From Streptomyces neyagawaensis (GTDB taxonomy: Bacteria; Actinomycetota; Actinomycetes; Streptomycetales; Streptomycetaceae), in contig NZ_JAMGBG010000001.1 of assembly GCF_023516595.1 (NCBI RefSeq), positions 372,001 to 436,000 on the forward strand: a stretch of 64,000 bases of DNA, read 5' to 3'. The number at the start of each line of letters is the position of its first letter. The first letter of the stretch is position 1. Of this stretch, positions 18,070 to 26,562 are shown piece after piece. A model generated the notes under the pieces. The model had not been told where the DNA came from. It worked only from the letters and a program-made list of their open reading frames with translations, and made no database searches. Made by a program: the position numbers and the translations under genes.

Positions 18070-19065
18070 ATGACAGCGACGACATCGCCGTACTCGGAGC
18101 TCAAAGCGCCGACCACGGTCCGCAGACTGCTCACGGCGCCGACCACCGGCCCCCTGGCCGCCCTCCTCCTGGCCTGCGCCTTCTTCTCGTTCTCGACCGA
18201 CCAGTTCCTCACCGGCGGCAACTTCTCGCTGATCGTGCAGCAGGTCATGGTCGTGGGCACCCTCGCCATCGGGCAGACCCTGATCATCCTCACGGCCGGG
18301 ATCGACCTGTCGTGCGGAGCGGTGATGGCGTTCGGCAGCATCGTGATCGCCAAGATGGCGGCCGAGGGCTCCGTCCCGCCGCTGGTCGCGATCGCGCTGG
18401 GCCTGGTCGTCTGCGGCGGTTTCGGGCTGCTCAACGGCCTGTTGGTGCAGAAGATCCCGCTGCCGCCGTTCATCGTCACCCTCGGCATGCTCAATGTGGC
18501 GTTCGCGCTGACGCACATCTACTCCGAGGAGCAGACGGTCAGCAATCTGCCCGGCCCGCTGACCGCCCTCGGCGAGACCTTCCCCCTCGGCCGCACGGAC
18601 ATCACCTACGGCTCCCTGGTCACCATCGCCCTGTTTCTGCTGTTCGCCTACGCGCTGAGCAGCACCGGCTGGGGCCGGCACGTCTACGCCCTGGGCAACA
18701 GCGCCGAGGCCGCGCGACTGAACGGCATCCGCACCTCCCGCCTCACCGTCGGCGTCTACACGGTGGCCGGTCTGCTGTACGGCGTCGCCGCACTGCTGCT
18801 CATCTCCCGCACCGGTGTCGGCGACCCGCAGGCCGGGCAGACCGACAACCTCGACAGCATCACCGCCGTGGTCCTCGGCGGCACCAGCCTCTTCGGCGGC
18901 CGCGGTTCGGTCCTCGGCACCTTCATCGGCGTCCTCATCGTCGGTGTGTTCCGCAACGGGCTCCAGCTGATGGGGGTCGCCTCGATCTACCAGACCCTGA
19001 TCACGGGCGTCCTGGTGATCCTCGCGGTGACCGTCGACCAGATCTCCCGGAAGAAGGCACGATGA
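18070..19065 (+). CDS. Sugar ABC transporter permease (RbsC/FrcC type)
   Basis: A 331-aa inner-membrane permease of the BPD_transp_2 family. Hydrophobic segments run through the whole length and the conserved stretches are present: TLIILTAGIDLSCGAVMAF near residue 75, PPFIVTLGMLNVAFALTHIY, GRHVYALGNSAEAARLNGI (the cytoplasmic loop that docks with the ATPase) and AVVLGGTSLFGGRGSVLGT. Start at the ATG at 18070, placed after the third short repeat. It overlaps the ATPase gene by ATGA, so the two are translated together. Confidence 0.93.
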   Translation: MTATTSPYSELKAPTTVRRLLTAPTTGPLAALLLACAFFSFSTDQFLTGGNFSLIVQQVMVVGTLAIGQTLIILTAGIDLSCGAVMAFGSIVIAKMAAEGSVPPLVAIALGLVVCGGFGLLNGLLVQKIPLPPFIVTLGMLNVAFALTHIYSEEQTVSNLPGPLTALGETFPLGRTDITYGSLVTIALFLLFAYALSSTGWGRHVYALGNSAEAARLNGIRTSRLTVGVYTVAGLLYGVAALLLISRTGVGDPQAGQTDNLDSITAVVLGGTSLFGGRGSVLGTFIGVLIVGVFRNGLQLMGVASIYQTLITGVLVILAVTVDQISRKKAR

Positions 19066-19898
19066 CCGCGACCCCCGCCCCCACGCCCGTGCTGCAGGCC
19101 CGCGGCCTCGTCAAGCGGTACGGACACGTCACCGCCATCGACGGCGCCGACTTCGATCTGATGCCCGGTGAGGTCCTCGCCGTCATCGGCGACAACGGCG
19201 CCGGCAAGACCAGTCTCATCAAGGCGCTGACCGGCGCCGTTGTCCCGGACGCGGGCGAGATTCGGCTGAACGGAGAGCCCATCACGTTCTCCGGCCCGCA
19301 GAGCGCACGCGCCCACGGCATCGAGACGGTGTATCAGGACCTCGCGGTCGCCGCGTCGATGGACATCGCCTCGAACATGTTCCTCGGCCGTGAACTGCGC
19401 CGCCCCGGTGTCCTCGGCACCGCCTTCCGCATGCTCGACAAGAAGCGCATGCGGCAGGAGGCCGCCGAGCACATGGCCGACCTCAAGATCGGTCTGCGCT
19501 CGCTGACCCAGTCGGTGGAGACCCTCTCCGGCGGACAGCGCCAGGCGGTCGCGGTCGCCCGCGCCGTGGCCTGGGCCCGCTCGGTGGTCGTCATGGACGA
19601 ACCCACCGCCGCCCTCGGCGTCAAGGAGTCGGGCCAGGTCCTCGATCTGATCCGCCGGGTCCGCGACAAGGGCATGCCCGTGGTCCTCATCAGCCACAAC
19701 ATGCCTCATGTCTTCGAGATCGCCGACCGCATCCACGTCCACCGGCTGGGCCGGCGGGCCGCCGTGATCAAGCCTTCCGACTACTCCATGGCCGAGGTCG
19801 TCGCCATCATGACCGGCGCACTCACCGTCGACGCGGCCGGAGATACTGTCGTTGCGGATTCGGAGGCCGCGAAGGCCGCCGGCGTCCGGGCCACCTGA
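19062..19898 (+). CDS. Sugar ABC transporter ATP-binding protein (single domain, FrcA type)
   Basis: 278 aa with one complete nucleotide-binding domain: Walker A GDNGAGKTSLIKAL, Q-loop TVYQDLAV, signature LSGGQRQAVAVARAV, Walker B VVVMDEPTAALG and the His switch VVLISHNMP. RbsA-type sugar ATPases carry two fused domains of about 500 aa; the single domain places this one with the FrcA group, which supports fructose as substrate. The C-terminal 30 residues (AAGDTVVADSEAAKAAG) are an unconserved tail. Confidence 0.92.
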   Translation: MTATPAPTPVLQARGLVKRYGHVTAIDGADFDLMPGEVLAVIGDNGAGKTSLIKALTGAVVPDAGEIRLNGEPITFSGPQSARAHGIETVYQDLAVAASMDIASNMFLGRELRRPGVLGTAFRMLDKKRMRQEAAEHMADLKIGLRSLTQSVETLSGGQRQAVAVARAVAWARSVVVMDEPTAALGVKESGQVLDLIRRVRDKGMPVVLISHNMPHVFEIADRIHVHRLGRRAAVIKPSDYSMAEVVAIMTGALTVDAAGDTVVADSEAAKAAGVRAT

Positions 19899-19910
19899 CA
19901 GCTCAACCCC

Positions 19911-19953
19911 GCTCTCCCGTCTCCGGCCGAAGGCCGCGGTCGGAGAGGAGAGC
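19911..19953 (+). terminator. Stem-loop between the transporter ATPase and the LacI gene
   Basis: GCTCTCC (19911-19917) pairs with GGAGAGC (19947-19953), and inside it CTCCG (19921-19925) with CGGAG (19941-19945). It lies between the ATPase stop and the regulator start and could end or attenuate the transporter transcript. Confidence 0.45.
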
Positions 19954-19975
19954 CCTTCAGGAGACGGTTTCCTCC

Positions 19976-21013
19976 ATGGCAGCGAACCGCCGCCCCACCC
20001 TGGCCGATGTCGCCCGAGAGGTCGGGGTCAGCGCCAAGACGGTCTCCCGGGTCCTCAACGAGGACGGCCCCGTCTCCGCGCGAACCAGGGAACAGGTACT
20101 GGCCGCAGTGGCGAAGCTCGGCTTCCAGCCGAACCTCATGGCCCGCAACATCCGCGTCGGCGGCCCGGACACCACCATCGGTCTGGTCATCCCCGATCTG
20201 GCCAACCCCTTCTTCGGGGCGGTGGCCCGAGCCATCGAGGACACCGTCGGCGACCGCGGACTGACCCTGCTCATGGGTTCCTCCGCGGACGACCCGGAGC
20301 GGGAACGCGCCCTCACGGACAAGTTCCTCGCCCGCCGCGTCAGCATCCTGATCGTCGTCCCGTCCGTGGGCGCCGACCACTCCCACCTCAAGTCCCAGCG
20401 CACGGCGGGACTTCCCGTGGTCTTCCTCGACCGGCCCGGAGTCGGCCTGGTCACCGACAGCATCGTCAGCTCCAACCGGGCCGGGGCCCAGGAGGGCGTC
20501 GCCCACCTCATCGCCCACGGGCACCGCAGGATCGGCTTCGTCGGCGACCTGCCCCCGAAGCTGTACACCCGCCGTGAGCGCCAGGCGGGCTACCGCTCGG
20601 CGCTGCTGGCGGCCGACATCCCCTACGACCGCGCCCTCGTCGCCAACGCCCACGACCAGTCGGGGGCCGAGGCCGCGACCGCCGGGCTCCTCGGTCTGGC
20701 CGATCCCCCCACCGCCCTGTTCGCGGGAAACAACATCATGGCGCTGGGCATAGTGGCCGAACTCGCCCGCAGCAAGCGCAAGGAGGTCGCGGTCGTCGCC
20801 TTCGACGACGTGGCGCTCGCCGAGGCACTGGAGCCGGCCCTGACCGTCGTCGCCCAGGACGCGGAGGAACTCGGCCGGGTGGCCGCGACCACCGCCCTGG
20901 CCCGCCTCGACGGAGACCGCGGCCGCGCCCGCACCCTCACCGTCCCCACCCGTCTGATCGTCCGGGGCTCCGGCGAACAGCCCGCCCCACGGACGCGGCC
21001 CCGCACCGCGTAG
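19976..21013 (+). CDS. LacI family transcriptional regulator of the sugar locus
   Basis: 345 aa: an N-terminal LacI helix-turn-helix and hinge (TLADVAREVGVSAKTVSRVL, then GFQPNLMARNIRVG), followed by a periplasmic-binding-like effector domain (TTIGLVIPDLANPFFGAVAR, SRRTAGLPVVFLDRPG-like core, GHRRIGFVGDLP, ALFAGNNIMALG). It should bind palindromes with a central CG and release them on sugar or sugar-phosphate binding. The palindromes at 15519, 16775 and 16791 fit. The ATG follows CAGGAGACGG. It may be transcribed from the transporter operon. Confidence 0.9.
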   Translation: MAANRRPTLADVAREVGVSAKTVSRVLNEDGPVSARTREQVLAAVAKLGFQPNLMARNIRVGGPDTTIGLVIPDLANPFFGAVARAIEDTVGDRGLTLLMGSSADDPERERALTDKFLARRVSILIVVPSVGADHSHLKSQRTAGLPVVFLDRPGVGLVTDSIVSSNRAGAQEGVAHLIAHGHRRIGFVGDLPPKLYTRRERQAGYRSALLAADIPYDRALVANAHDQSGAEAATAGLLGLADPPTALFAGNNIMALGIVAELARSKRKEVAVVAFDDVALAEALEPALTVVAQDAEELGRVAATTALARLDGDRGRARTLTVPTRLIVRGSGEQPAPRTRPRTA

Positions 21014-21034
21014 CCCCGCACCGCGTGCGTTCAC

Positions 21035-21050
21035 CCCCGGTCGACCGGGG
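21035..21050. terminator. Short palindrome between convergent lacI and merR genes
   Basis: CCCCGGTCGACCGGGG is a perfect 16-bp palindrome in the 63-bp gap between the two converging stops. It may act as a weak bidirectional terminator; the lack of a loop and T-run keeps confidence low. Confidence 0.35.
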
Positions 21051-21076
21051 CGAGGAGGCTTGGTCTTCGCCGGCCT

Positions 21077-21877
21077 CTACTCCCAGGTCGCGGTGTCCGG
21101 GTCGATGCCGTGGGCCCGCGCGTCGGCGTCGACGATGCGACGGAACCAGGTGGCGAGACCGGCGCGGATGCCGTCGTAGTGGGCGGCGAACCCCGGGTCG
21201 GCCTCGTACCTGCGGCCGAGGCAGACCTGCATGCGCCGGGTGAGGGGGAAGTACGCGGCGAAGACCTCGCGGTGCCGCTCGACGAGCCGGTTCGCCTCCG
21301 GATCACCGGGGGCGACACCGGCGTCCATCGCCTCCCCGAGGGCACGTTCGAGGGCGGCGACGGAGTCGGCGACGGCCTGCCACTCCTCCGGGCCGCGTGA
21401 GGCGGAGCGTTCGGCGTACTGCTGCCACTGCTCCGTGTCCCCGTAGCGCCGGCGGGCCTCGGCGGGCCAGTCGGGGTTCCACGCGGGGCCGAAGATCGCG
21501 GTCTGCTGCTCGACGGTCAGCAGCAGACCGCGCTCGTGTGCGTCGATCATCCGGTCCAGTCCGGCGCCGAGCCGCTGGAGGCGGTCGATCCGTTCGGCGA
21601 CCTGGGTGCGCTGCGCGCGCAGCGCGGCAGACACCTCCGTCGCGTCGTCGAGGATGGACCGGATGTCGTCGAGGCCCACACCGAGCTCGCGGTAGACGAC
21701 GACGCGGTGGAGGCGTTCGAGGTCACGGGCGGTGTAGAGCCGGTATCCGGCGGTCGTGCGCAGCGACGGCCGCGCCAGACCGATCTCGTCCCAGTGGTGC
21801 AGCGCGCGGACGGTCGCACCGAGCCGCATCGAGACCTGACCGACGGTCAGGCCGTCGGTGTCCGTGGCGTCAGGCAT
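21077..21877 (-). CDS. MerR family regulator with a TipAS-like effector domain
   Basis: 266 aa. The N-terminal winged helix (LTVGQVSMRLGATVRALHHW, TAGYRLYTARDLERLHRVV) and dimer coiled coil (DIRSILDDATEVSAALRAQRT) are those of MerR proteins; residues about 120-266 (QTAIFGPAWNPDWPAEARRR ... RYEADPGFAAHYDG) resemble the TipA drug-recognition domain. No metal-binding Cys set is present, so small molecules rather than metals are the likely signal. I start at the ATG at 21877; another ATG lies at 21886. The start overlaps the end of the VOC gene by eight bases, so it is co-transcribed with it. Confidence 0.88.
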   Translation of the reverse strand: MPDATDTDGLTVGQVSMRLGATVRALHHWDEIGLARPSLRTTAGYRLYTARDLERLHRVVVYRELGVGLDDIRSILDDATEVSAALRAQRTQVAERIDRLQRLGAGLDRMIDAHERGLLLTVEQQTAIFGPAWNPDWPAEARRRYGDTEQWQQYAERSASRGPEEWQAVADSVAALERALGEAMDAGVAPGDPEANRLVERHREVFAAYFPLTRRMQVCLGRRYEADPGFAAHYDGIRAGLATWFRRIVDADARAHGIDPDTATWE

Positions 21878-22406
21878 GGCTCCCATTGTCGGGTCGGCCG
21901 CCGCCCGGCGGGGTGATCCCGACGGCCGCGAGGTTCCGCGCCTCCTCACTGGCCGGATCCAAGGGCTTGGCCGCGGTGAGGACGATCCGGGCCTTCTCCG
22001 GGGTGGTCACCACCACGTCGCGGGTGTTCCAGGGGGTGTCGCGTGGGCCGTCGACCGACTCCGGGCGCACGGCACGGCAGTCCTCGACGAGGGAGTCGAT
22101 CTGGCTCAGCAGGCACGCGAAGCCGACACTCAGCGCCGGTGCCTGCTCCGGAACACCCGCCGCCGGGACGAGGAGCACGTCCTGGAACGCCCACCGGCGC
22201 AGGTGCACGACCCCGCCGGGGATGCTGAACAGTTCGAAGAACCCGAGGCCGCGGACCCAGAAGTCCACCGAGGCCGCCAGATCGTCCGTGGGGATCGTCA
22301 CGAACGCCGGCATCCCGTAGATGCCGCGGAACGGCTCCGGCGGCACCGCGTCGGGGCCGGGAGCGGGCACGGGGCTCATCTCGAACGCGTCGTAGTAGTC
22401 GCTCAT
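21870..22406 (-). CDS. VOC (glyoxalase/bleomycin-resistance fold) protein
   Basis: A 178-aa protein with the VOC pattern: FVTIPTDDLAASVDFWVRGL at the start of the first beta-alpha-beta unit and VVVTTPEKARIVLTAAKPL in the second. The family includes glyoxalases, dioxygenases and drug-binding resistance proteins. Overlap with a TipAS-type MerR gene suggests drug sensing and sequestration; this is inference. I start at the ATG at 22406 (MSDYYDAF); the frame is open to 22427. Confidence 0.83.
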   Translation of the reverse strand: MSDYYDAFEMSPVPAPGPDAVPPEPFRGIYGMPAFVTIPTDDLAASVDFWVRGLGFFELFSIPGGVVHLRRWAFQDVLLVPAAGVPEQAPALSVGFACLLSQIDSLVEDCRAVRPESVDGPRDTPWNTRDVVVTTPEKARIVLTAAKPLDPASEEARNLAAVGITPPGGGRPDNGSHA

Positions 22407-22552
22407 GCGCCCACTCAACGGCCTCACGCGGCGTGAGGGTCAAGCCGATCCGGCCAACCTCGCCCGAGGGAACATCATCTTCCTTGCGTGGCAGGCCAGT
22501 TGGGATGATCCTGTGTCGCGCCTGTGAACTCCTGTTCCTTGGAGGAACATCC

Positions 22553-24157
22553 GTGACATCCCACCCCCCACTGGCCCGGCCCGCCGCTCGCCACAGACGG
22601 CGCGGGCGACTCGCCGTCGGTACCCTGGTCACCGCCCTGTTCGGGCAGTTGCTCGCCGGAACCGCGGTCGCCGCTCCCACGGCCGAGGCCCCGTCGCCCG
22701 GACGCATAGCCTGGGAACCCTGTGAGTCCCCCTCCGGTCAGGGCACCTTCGAGTGCGCCACCCTCACCGTGCCGGTGGACTGGAAGAAGCCGCGTGGCGC
22801 CACCATCGACCTGGCGCTCAACCGCCATGTGGCGACGAACCCCGCACGCAGGATCGGTTCGCTCCTGATCAACCCCGGCGGCCCGGGCGGCTCCGGCGTG
22901 GACTTCGCGTTCAGCGCGCCCGAGAGCTTCTCGCCCGCGCTCCTGGAGCGCTTCGACATCGTGGGCTTCGACCCGCGCGGTGTCGCCCGCAGCAACCCGG
23001 TGCGGTGCGACAGCGACCTGGTCACGGCGCAGTCGGGACTGCTCTACCCGGACAGCACCGCGTCCTTCACCTCCCTGCGCCGGGCGAACCGCGCCCTCGG
23101 CAAGAGCTGCCGCGCTCTCACCGGCTCCCTCGTCGACCACATGGACACGGGGAGCGTCATCCGCGACATGGACGCGATCCGCGCCGGCCTCGGCGAGAAG
23201 CGGATCAGCTACTACGGCGTCTCCTACGGCACCGGTATCGGCCAGCAGTACGCCGAGCGCTATCCGCACCGCGTCCGCGCGATGACCCTCGACTCCAACA
23301 TGGACCACAGCCTGGGCAGGTGGGACTACCAGAAGACCGAGACGATCGCGATGGAGGAGTCGTACGGCCAGTTCGCCGACTGGTGCGCCCGTACGTCCGC
23401 CTGCGCGCTGCACGGCCGGGACGCCCGCGCCCTGTTCGACTCGCTCTACCAGCGCGCGGCCGCCGGTGAGCTGGTCCTGCCGGGCGACCCGCCGCACACC
23501 GTGACCACCCAGGAACTCCAGGACGCGGCGTTCGGGAACATGTACGACCCGGCCTCCTGGTTCGAGTTCGCCCAGTCCCTCGCCGACCTGGACGCGGGCG
23601 CCCCCTCCGCGGCGAAGTCCCTCGGGCGGCGCGGTGAGCCGACGCAGTTCCCGTACCTCCCGGTGACATGCCAGGACTACGACTTCGACGTGGCCTCGTA
23701 CGGCATGCTCGCCCGCTACGAACGCAAGCTGGCCCGTCTCGCCCCGGTCACCCGGCTGAGCTCCCTGGCGTGGACCGACCTGACCGGCTGCCAGAACTGG
23801 CCGACCGAGGTGGCCAACCCGCCGCACCGGCTCCGCGTCGACGGCACCCCGCCGATCCTCGTGACCAACAGCCGCTACGACGTGGCGACACCGTACTCCT
23901 GGGGATCCCAGGCGGCTCGGCAGATCGGCCGCGAGGCCGTCCTCCTCACGTACGACGGGGTCGGCCACGGTGACTACTGGCTGAGCCCGTGCGCCCGCAA
24001 GGCCATCGACTCGTACCTGCTCACTCTGAAGACCCCTCGCAAGAACACCCACTGCCCCGCGGTCTGGCCGGCCGCCCCCTCCGCTCAGCGCCAGTCCCCG
24101 AGCGGCGACCTCGTCAACCCGCTGCCCGACCTGCTGAGCACGGGCCGCCTCGGGTAG
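22553..24157 (+). CDS. Secreted alpha/beta-hydrolase, tripeptidyl aminopeptidase family
   Basis: 534 aa starting at a GTG that follows CTTGGAGGAACATCC; the frame is open from 22433 but only this start gives a clean signal peptide (RRRGRLAVGTLVTALFGQL ... AVAA). The mature enzyme shows the oxyanion region LLINPGGPGGSG, nucleophile Ser in YYGVSYGTGIGQ, catalytic Asp in LVTNSRYDVATPY and His in YDGVGHGDYW, plus the C-terminal TAP-like domain. Paralogs (SlpD/SlpE, Tap) trim tripeptides from exported proteins in Streptomyces. It acts outside the cell and has no operon partner. Confidence 0.92.
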   Translation: MTSHPPLARPAARHRRRGRLAVGTLVTALFGQLLAGTAVAAPTAEAPSPGRIAWEPCESPSGQGTFECATLTVPVDWKKPRGATIDLALNRHVATNPARRIGSLLINPGGPGGSGVDFAFSAPESFSPALLERFDIVGFDPRGVARSNPVRCDSDLVTAQSGLLYPDSTASFTSLRRANRALGKSCRALTGSLVDHMDTGSVIRDMDAIRAGLGEKRISYYGVSYGTGIGQQYAERYPHRVRAMTLDSNMDHSLGRWDYQKTETIAMEESYGQFADWCARTSACALHGRDARALFDSLYQRAAAGELVLPGDPPHTVTTQELQDAAFGNMYDPASWFEFAQSLADLDAGAPSAAKSLGRRGEPTQFPYLPVTCQDYDFDVASYGMLARYERKLARLAPVTRLSSLAWTDLTGCQNWPTEVANPPHRLRVDGTPPILVTNSRYDVATPYSWGSQAARQIGREAVLLTYDGVGHGDYWLSPCARKAIDSYLLTLKTPRKNTHCPAVWPAAPSAQRQSPSGDLVNPLPDLLSTGRLG

Positions 24158-24200
24158 CCGCTGACTGCCCCTGTGGTTCCCTGAGGATCGCTGAATGACG

Positions 24201-24242
24201 GAGGTCCCCTCCCACACCCGGCGGGCTGTGGGAGGGGGCCTC
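24201..24242 (+). terminator. Strong stem-loop terminator after the aminopeptidase gene
   Basis: GAGGTCCCCTCCCACA and TGTGGGAGGGGGCCTC pair almost perfectly over a 10-nt loop, 43 nt after the stop. The stem is long and GC-rich with no T-run, as is usual in Streptomyces. Confidence 0.85.
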
Positions 24243-24333
24243 TTGCGCCACCGGCCGCGGCCACGGTCGGCTCGGCCAGGGCGCAGTCAACCGGGGCGCA
24301 GTCAACCTCGACACACCGGCCGTCGCCGATTCG

Positions 24334-24382
24334 ACATGATCGATCGACTTGTTCGCAGGACTAAGTCGATATAATGGCTTCA
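24334..24382 (+). promoter_or_regulatory. Leaderless promoter and possible operator of the TetR gene
   Basis: TTGTTC (24349-24354) and TATAAT (24370-24375) are 15 bp apart, and the ATG at 24382 lies seven bases beyond the -10, so the transcript is probably leaderless. ACATGATCGATCGACTTGT (24334-24352), an imperfect dyad, overlaps the -35. The core TCGATCGA with flanking ACA also occurs upstream of the P450 gene (29878-29897), which suggests one regulator for both. Confidence 0.6.
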
Positions 24383-25005
24383 TGGCTCACGTATCCGCGG
24401 CCGAGCGCCGTCCTCAGTTGATCAAGGCCGCCATCGACCTCATGACGAGGGAGGGCGTGGCCGCCGGCAGCACCCGTGCCATCGCGGCGGAGCTGGGCGT
24501 CGCCCAGGCCACGGTGCACTACACCTTCGGCACCAAGGAAGACCTCTACCGCGCCGTCATGGAGCAGCTCACCCACGATCTCATCACCCAGGTCGGACGG
24601 TCGGCGCCCACGGACGCCTGCTTCGAGGACACGATCGCGGCACTCGCCACCGCCCTGTGGCGGACCGTGCGCGAGCAGCCGACCACGCACCTGCTGCTCA
24701 CCGAACTGTCCATGTTCGCGCTCCGGACCCCACGGCTGAAGGAGGCCCTGGAGGGCCACTACCGCGAGGTGACGGCCGTGACGACGAAGCTGGTGGCCGA
24801 GGCCGCCGAGCGTACCGGTCACCAGCTGGCCCAGCCGCCGGAGACCCTCGCCCGGTTCTTCCTGGCCGGCTTCGACGGCCTCTCGTCGCAGCGCCTCTCC
24901 CTGCCCGACGAGGAGGCCGAACTCGCCTGCCTCCAGGCCCTGGTCTCCGCCGTCGTCGCACTCGCGGGCGGCCGCCTGGAGTTCGTGACTCTGCCGACGG
25001 TCTGA
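24382..25005 (+). CDS. TetR family repressor of the P450/exporter locus
   Basis: 207 aa: a TetR helix-turn-helix (GSTRAIAAELGVAQATVHYTF then GTKEDLYRAVM) and an all-helical ligand domain. No ribosome site precedes the ATG, consistent with the leaderless promoter. It converges with the MFS gene, next to the P450 gene. In Bacillus the CYP102 fatty-acid hydroxylase is also under a TetR-type repressor (Bm3R1), so the same role is likely here, with a fatty acid or xenobiotic as inducer. The last point is inference. Confidence 0.88.
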   Translation: MAHVSAAERRPQLIKAAIDLMTREGVAAGSTRAIAAELGVAQATVHYTFGTKEDLYRAVMEQLTHDLITQVGRSAPTDACFEDTIAALATALWRTVREQPTTHLLLTELSMFALRTPRLKEALEGHYREVTAVTTKLVAEAAERTGHQLAQPPETLARFFLAGFDGLSSQRLSLPDEEAELACLQALVSAVVALAGGRLEFVTLPTV

Positions 25006-25026
25006 TCAGCTGACGGCGAGCCGGGA

Positions 25027-25066
25027 AAGGGCCGGCGCGGACGGTGTTCCGTCCGCGCCGGCCCTT
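25027..25066. terminator. Bidirectional terminator between tetR and MFS genes
   Basis: AAGGGCCGGCGCGGACGG and its exact complement form an 18-bp stem with a TGTT loop. It lies between two converging stops and ends with CTT on the plus strand and the mirror of this on the minus strand, so it can serve both genes. Confidence 0.92.
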
Positions 25067-25116
25067 CGGCAGTGGGTCACGGCAGTCTGTCGGCACGCAC
25101 GTCCCGTGCGGCCTCC

Positions 25117-26355
25117 TCAGGCCGCCGGCACACGTCCGGGCTGTACTGCGCCGGCGGTCTCCCCGCTGGCCACCGTCATCCTCAGCAGGGGCAGCGAGGC
25201 GAGGCAGGTGCCGAACGCCAGGACGACGCTCAGGACGCCGGCCCCGGCCCCGTCGAGCACGGCGCCGACGGCCAACGGTCCCACGCCGGTGCCCAGCGCA
25301 CCCGCGCCGCTGAGGGAGGCGACGAGTCGGCCGGTCGGGTCGAGGAGCGCCGCGGCGGCGAGCATCTGCACCAGGACGGCCAGTTGGCAGCCCTGCCAGA
25401 GGACGGCCGCGACGGTGAAGAACACCGGGTCGTGGGTGAAGATCAGGATCGCCATCGCGACGGCCTGCCCCATGACGAAGGCGGCCATCGACCGCATGCG
25501 ACCCCAGTGCCGCGCGGTGACGGGCCCCACCACCGCGCCGACGAGTGCCACGACGCTGGAGACAGCGAGGACGGCCGACACCGCCGAGTGCGACATGCCG
25601 GTGTGCTGACGCCCCAGCACCGAGGCGTACGACCACGCGCCCTGGGTGACTGTCCACAGGAGCCCGGTACCGACGAGCAGTACGACCGACGGCCTCGACG
25701 CCGCCGTCCCTCGCGCACCGGCGGACCCGGCGGCCGGTGGCGTGGGGCCGACGCCGGACGCGGTGGGATCGGCGCCCGGCGCGGTGGGGACGGCGGGGCC
25801 GTCGGGGAGTCGGCGCAGCAGCGGCCATGCGGCGAGACAGCACAGTGCCATGAGCAGGAAGCCGGTGCCCTCCCCCAGGTCGTGGTTGGCCATGGGGACG
25901 CCCATGATCAGCAGCGCCGTCACCCCGACGACACCGCAGATGGTGACCGCGGAGGCCTTGTCGGCGTCGTCGGTGGCGGCGAGCGCGGCCGTGGCCGCCG
26001 CGTACACGGCGCCGAGCCCCGCGCCGAGGACCAGGTTGGCGAGGATCAGGGTGACCGTGTCGGTGACCGCCGCCGCGCCCAGGAAGCCGACGCACGAGAC
26101 GGCCAGGCCCAGCCGGGCCATCCGCACCCGGCCCGGCCGCGCCGCCCGCCCGGCCAGCAGCAGCGTGACGACGGCGGTCGCCATCAGCTGGGTCGCGGCC
26201 ACGAGCCCGGCGGTGGAGTCGGACAGCGCGAAGCGCGTCGCGAAGTCGTCGACGAAGACAGGCATCACGTTCGCCCCGCCGTTGCCCAGGGTCACTCCGG
26301 CGACGAGGGCGACCGCCACGCCGAAGGTGAGCGCGGAACCCGTTCGTGCGTTCAC
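25117..26355 (-). CDS. MFS transporter, drug or metabolite exporter
   Basis: A 412-aa protein with about 12 hydrophobic helices split by a Pro/Ala-rich cytoplasmic loop (about 185-220, VPTAPGADPTASGVGP). GRAARPGRVRMARLGLAVSC is the loop 2-3 region of MFS transporters. It starts with GTG. It is encoded between the TetR gene and the P450 gene, same strand as the P450 and 207 bp after it. A terminator separates it from the P450, so it may have its own promoter. Export of the P450 substrate or product is a guess from position. Confidence 0.88.
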   Translation of the reverse strand: MNARTGSALTFGVAVALVAGVTLGNGGANVMPVFVDDFATRFALSDSTAGLVAATQLMATAVVTLLLAGRAARPGRVRMARLGLAVSCVGFLGAAAVTDTVTLILANLVLGAGLGAVYAAATAALAATDDADKASAVTICGVVGVTALLIMGVPMANHDLGEGTGFLLMALCCLAAWPLLRRLPDGPAVPTAPGADPTASGVGPTPPAAGSAGARGTAASRPSVVLLVGTGLLWTVTQGAWSYASVLGRQHTGMSHSAVSAVLAVSSVVALVGAVVGPVTARHWGRMRSMAAFVMGQAVAMAILIFTHDPVFFTVAAVLWQGCQLAVLVQMLAAAALLDPTGRLVASLSGAGALGTGVGPLAVGAVLDGAGAGVLSVVLAFGTCLASLPLLRMTVASGETAGAVQPGRVPAA

Positions 26356-26471
26356 CGACCGCTCCTCTGTGGGTGGTTGGGGGTGGTCAAGGGTCCTCGG
26401 CGGGATGCCGAGCGGGTGACGGGCATGCGAACCTCACCAGTTCAGGAGGGGGCGGGAGACGGTGCGAAGGA

Positions 26472-26509
26472 GACAGGGCCACGGAGGGGGGAGTGTCCGT
26501 GACCCTGTC
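26472..26509 (-). terminator. Terminator after the P450 gene
   Basis: GACAGGGCCACGGA and TCCGTGACCCTGTC pair over a 10-nt loop with one G-U type mismatch, 54 nt past the P450 stop on the minus strand. Confidence 0.75.
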
Positions 26510-26562
26510 GGTCAGTGGGGTGGCGCGGTGTGCGGCGGGCGCCGCCACCGCACCGAGGCCGG